Assembly (NCBI GenBank): GCA_945872035.1
Contig: CAMBYA010000074.1
Span: 1 to 8,977, forward strand
Direction: 5' to 3'
Length of the DNA stretch: 8,977 nt
DNA from: Rhizobium sp. Q54
GTDB lineage: Bacteria; Pseudomonadota; Alphaproteobacteria; SMXS01
The translations under genes were made by a program, and so were the position numbers. This document shows, piece after piece, positions 7,576 to 8,977 of the stretch (position 1 is its first letter; each line of letters opens with the position of its first letter). Under the pieces are notes generated by a model. The model was not told the origin of the DNA, ran no database searches, and saw nothing but the letters and a program-made list of their open reading frames with translations.

Positions 7576-7578
7576 AGG
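7565..7578. repeat. Inverted repeat CCTGTT-CT-AACAGG
   Basis: Two perfect 6-base arms, CCTGTT and AACAGG, flank a 2-base centre. The repeat overlaps the candidate -10 hexamer of the beta-oxidation gene. Its centre is 23 bases from the centre of the next palindrome, about two helical turns. This is the form of a site for a dimeric regulator, but no regulator gene is in view. Confidence 0.45.
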
Positions 7579-7586
7579 AATGCCTC

Positions 7587-7602
7587 ACGGGTGGCCACCC
7601 GT
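7587..7602. repeat. Perfect 16-base palindrome, candidate operator
   Basis: ACGGGTGGCCACCCGT is exactly self-complementary over 16 bases. At any one centre this has a chance of about 4 to the minus 8 in random DNA, somewhat more in GC-rich DNA, so it is unlikely by accident in a 141-base spacer. Its position just after the predicted transcription start suggests an operator, for example for a TetR- or GntR-type regulator. As RNA it could form a 6-pair stem with a GGCC loop, without a U-tract, so termination is less likely. Confidence 0.55.
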
Positions 7603-7649
7603 CGTGCGAGCTTTCCAACCAGAAAAGAACCAACTCAGGGAATTCAGTC

Positions 7650-8977
<1,328 letters not shown>

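Larger units (their letters stand above)
7509..7649. other. Divergent intergenic regulatory region, soxA and beta-oxidation gene
   Basis: This 141-base spacer separates the starts of the minus-strand soxA operon and the plus-strand beta-oxidation gene, so it must hold both promoters. It contains the soxA ribosome site near 7515-7519, two exact inverted repeats (7565-7578 and 7587-7602), a looser dyad GTCGG/CCGAC (7548-7552 and 7561-7565), and the ribosome site of the plus-strand gene at 7637-7642. I found no convincing promoter hexamers for soxA and no riboswitch-like structure. Confidence 0.7.

Overview
The window is GC-rich, gene-dense DNA, most likely from an alphaproteobacterium. I base this on the codon and GC character and the gene types, not on any marker gene. 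It holds seven protein genes, two of them cut by the window edges. I see no tRNA, rRNA, CRISPR array, insertion sequence or phage gene. Coding density is very high: the only gap over 35 bases is the 141-base spacer at 7509-7649.

Left region (1-3210): a glycerol catabolism pair. The 5' part of glycerol kinase (glpK, minus strand, running off the left edge) is divergent from aerobic FAD-dependent glycerol-3-phosphate dehydrogenase (glpD, plus strand). Only 14 bases separate their start codons. GlpK makes glycerol-3-phosphate and GlpD oxidises it to dihydroxyacetone phosphate. The stop codon of glpD overlaps the start of a gene for a secreted protein. That protein joins an N-terminal domain carrying a Cys-Cys pair to a set of Sel1-type repeats.

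Middle region (3228-7508, minus strand): a three-gene one-carbon operon transcribed soxA, soxG, purU. SoxA and SoxG are homologues of the alpha and gamma subunits of heterotetrameric sarcosine oxidase. PurU is formyltetrahydrofolate deformylase. Together they suggest oxidative demethylation of an N-methylated amine or amino acid onto tetrahydrofolate, with PurU releasing formate and recycling the cofactor. The beta (soxB) and delta (soxD) subunit genes that normally sit next to soxA are absent. SoxA also lacks several segments I expect in the canonical alpha subunit, so its substrate and partners are open.

Right region (7509-8977): a 141-base divergent spacer with two exact inverted repeats, followed by the 5' two thirds or so of a bifunctional fatty-acid beta-oxidation protein (enoyl-CoA hydratase plus 3-hydroxyacyl-CoA dehydrogenase, FadJ/FadB type) that runs off the right edge.

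Most of the window is ordinary central metabolism. The less ordinary parts are the divergent, soxBD-less SoxA/SoxG pair, the Cys-Cys/Sel1 secreted protein coupled to glpD, the nearly absent glpK-glpD spacer, and the operator-like repeats before the beta-oxidation gene.
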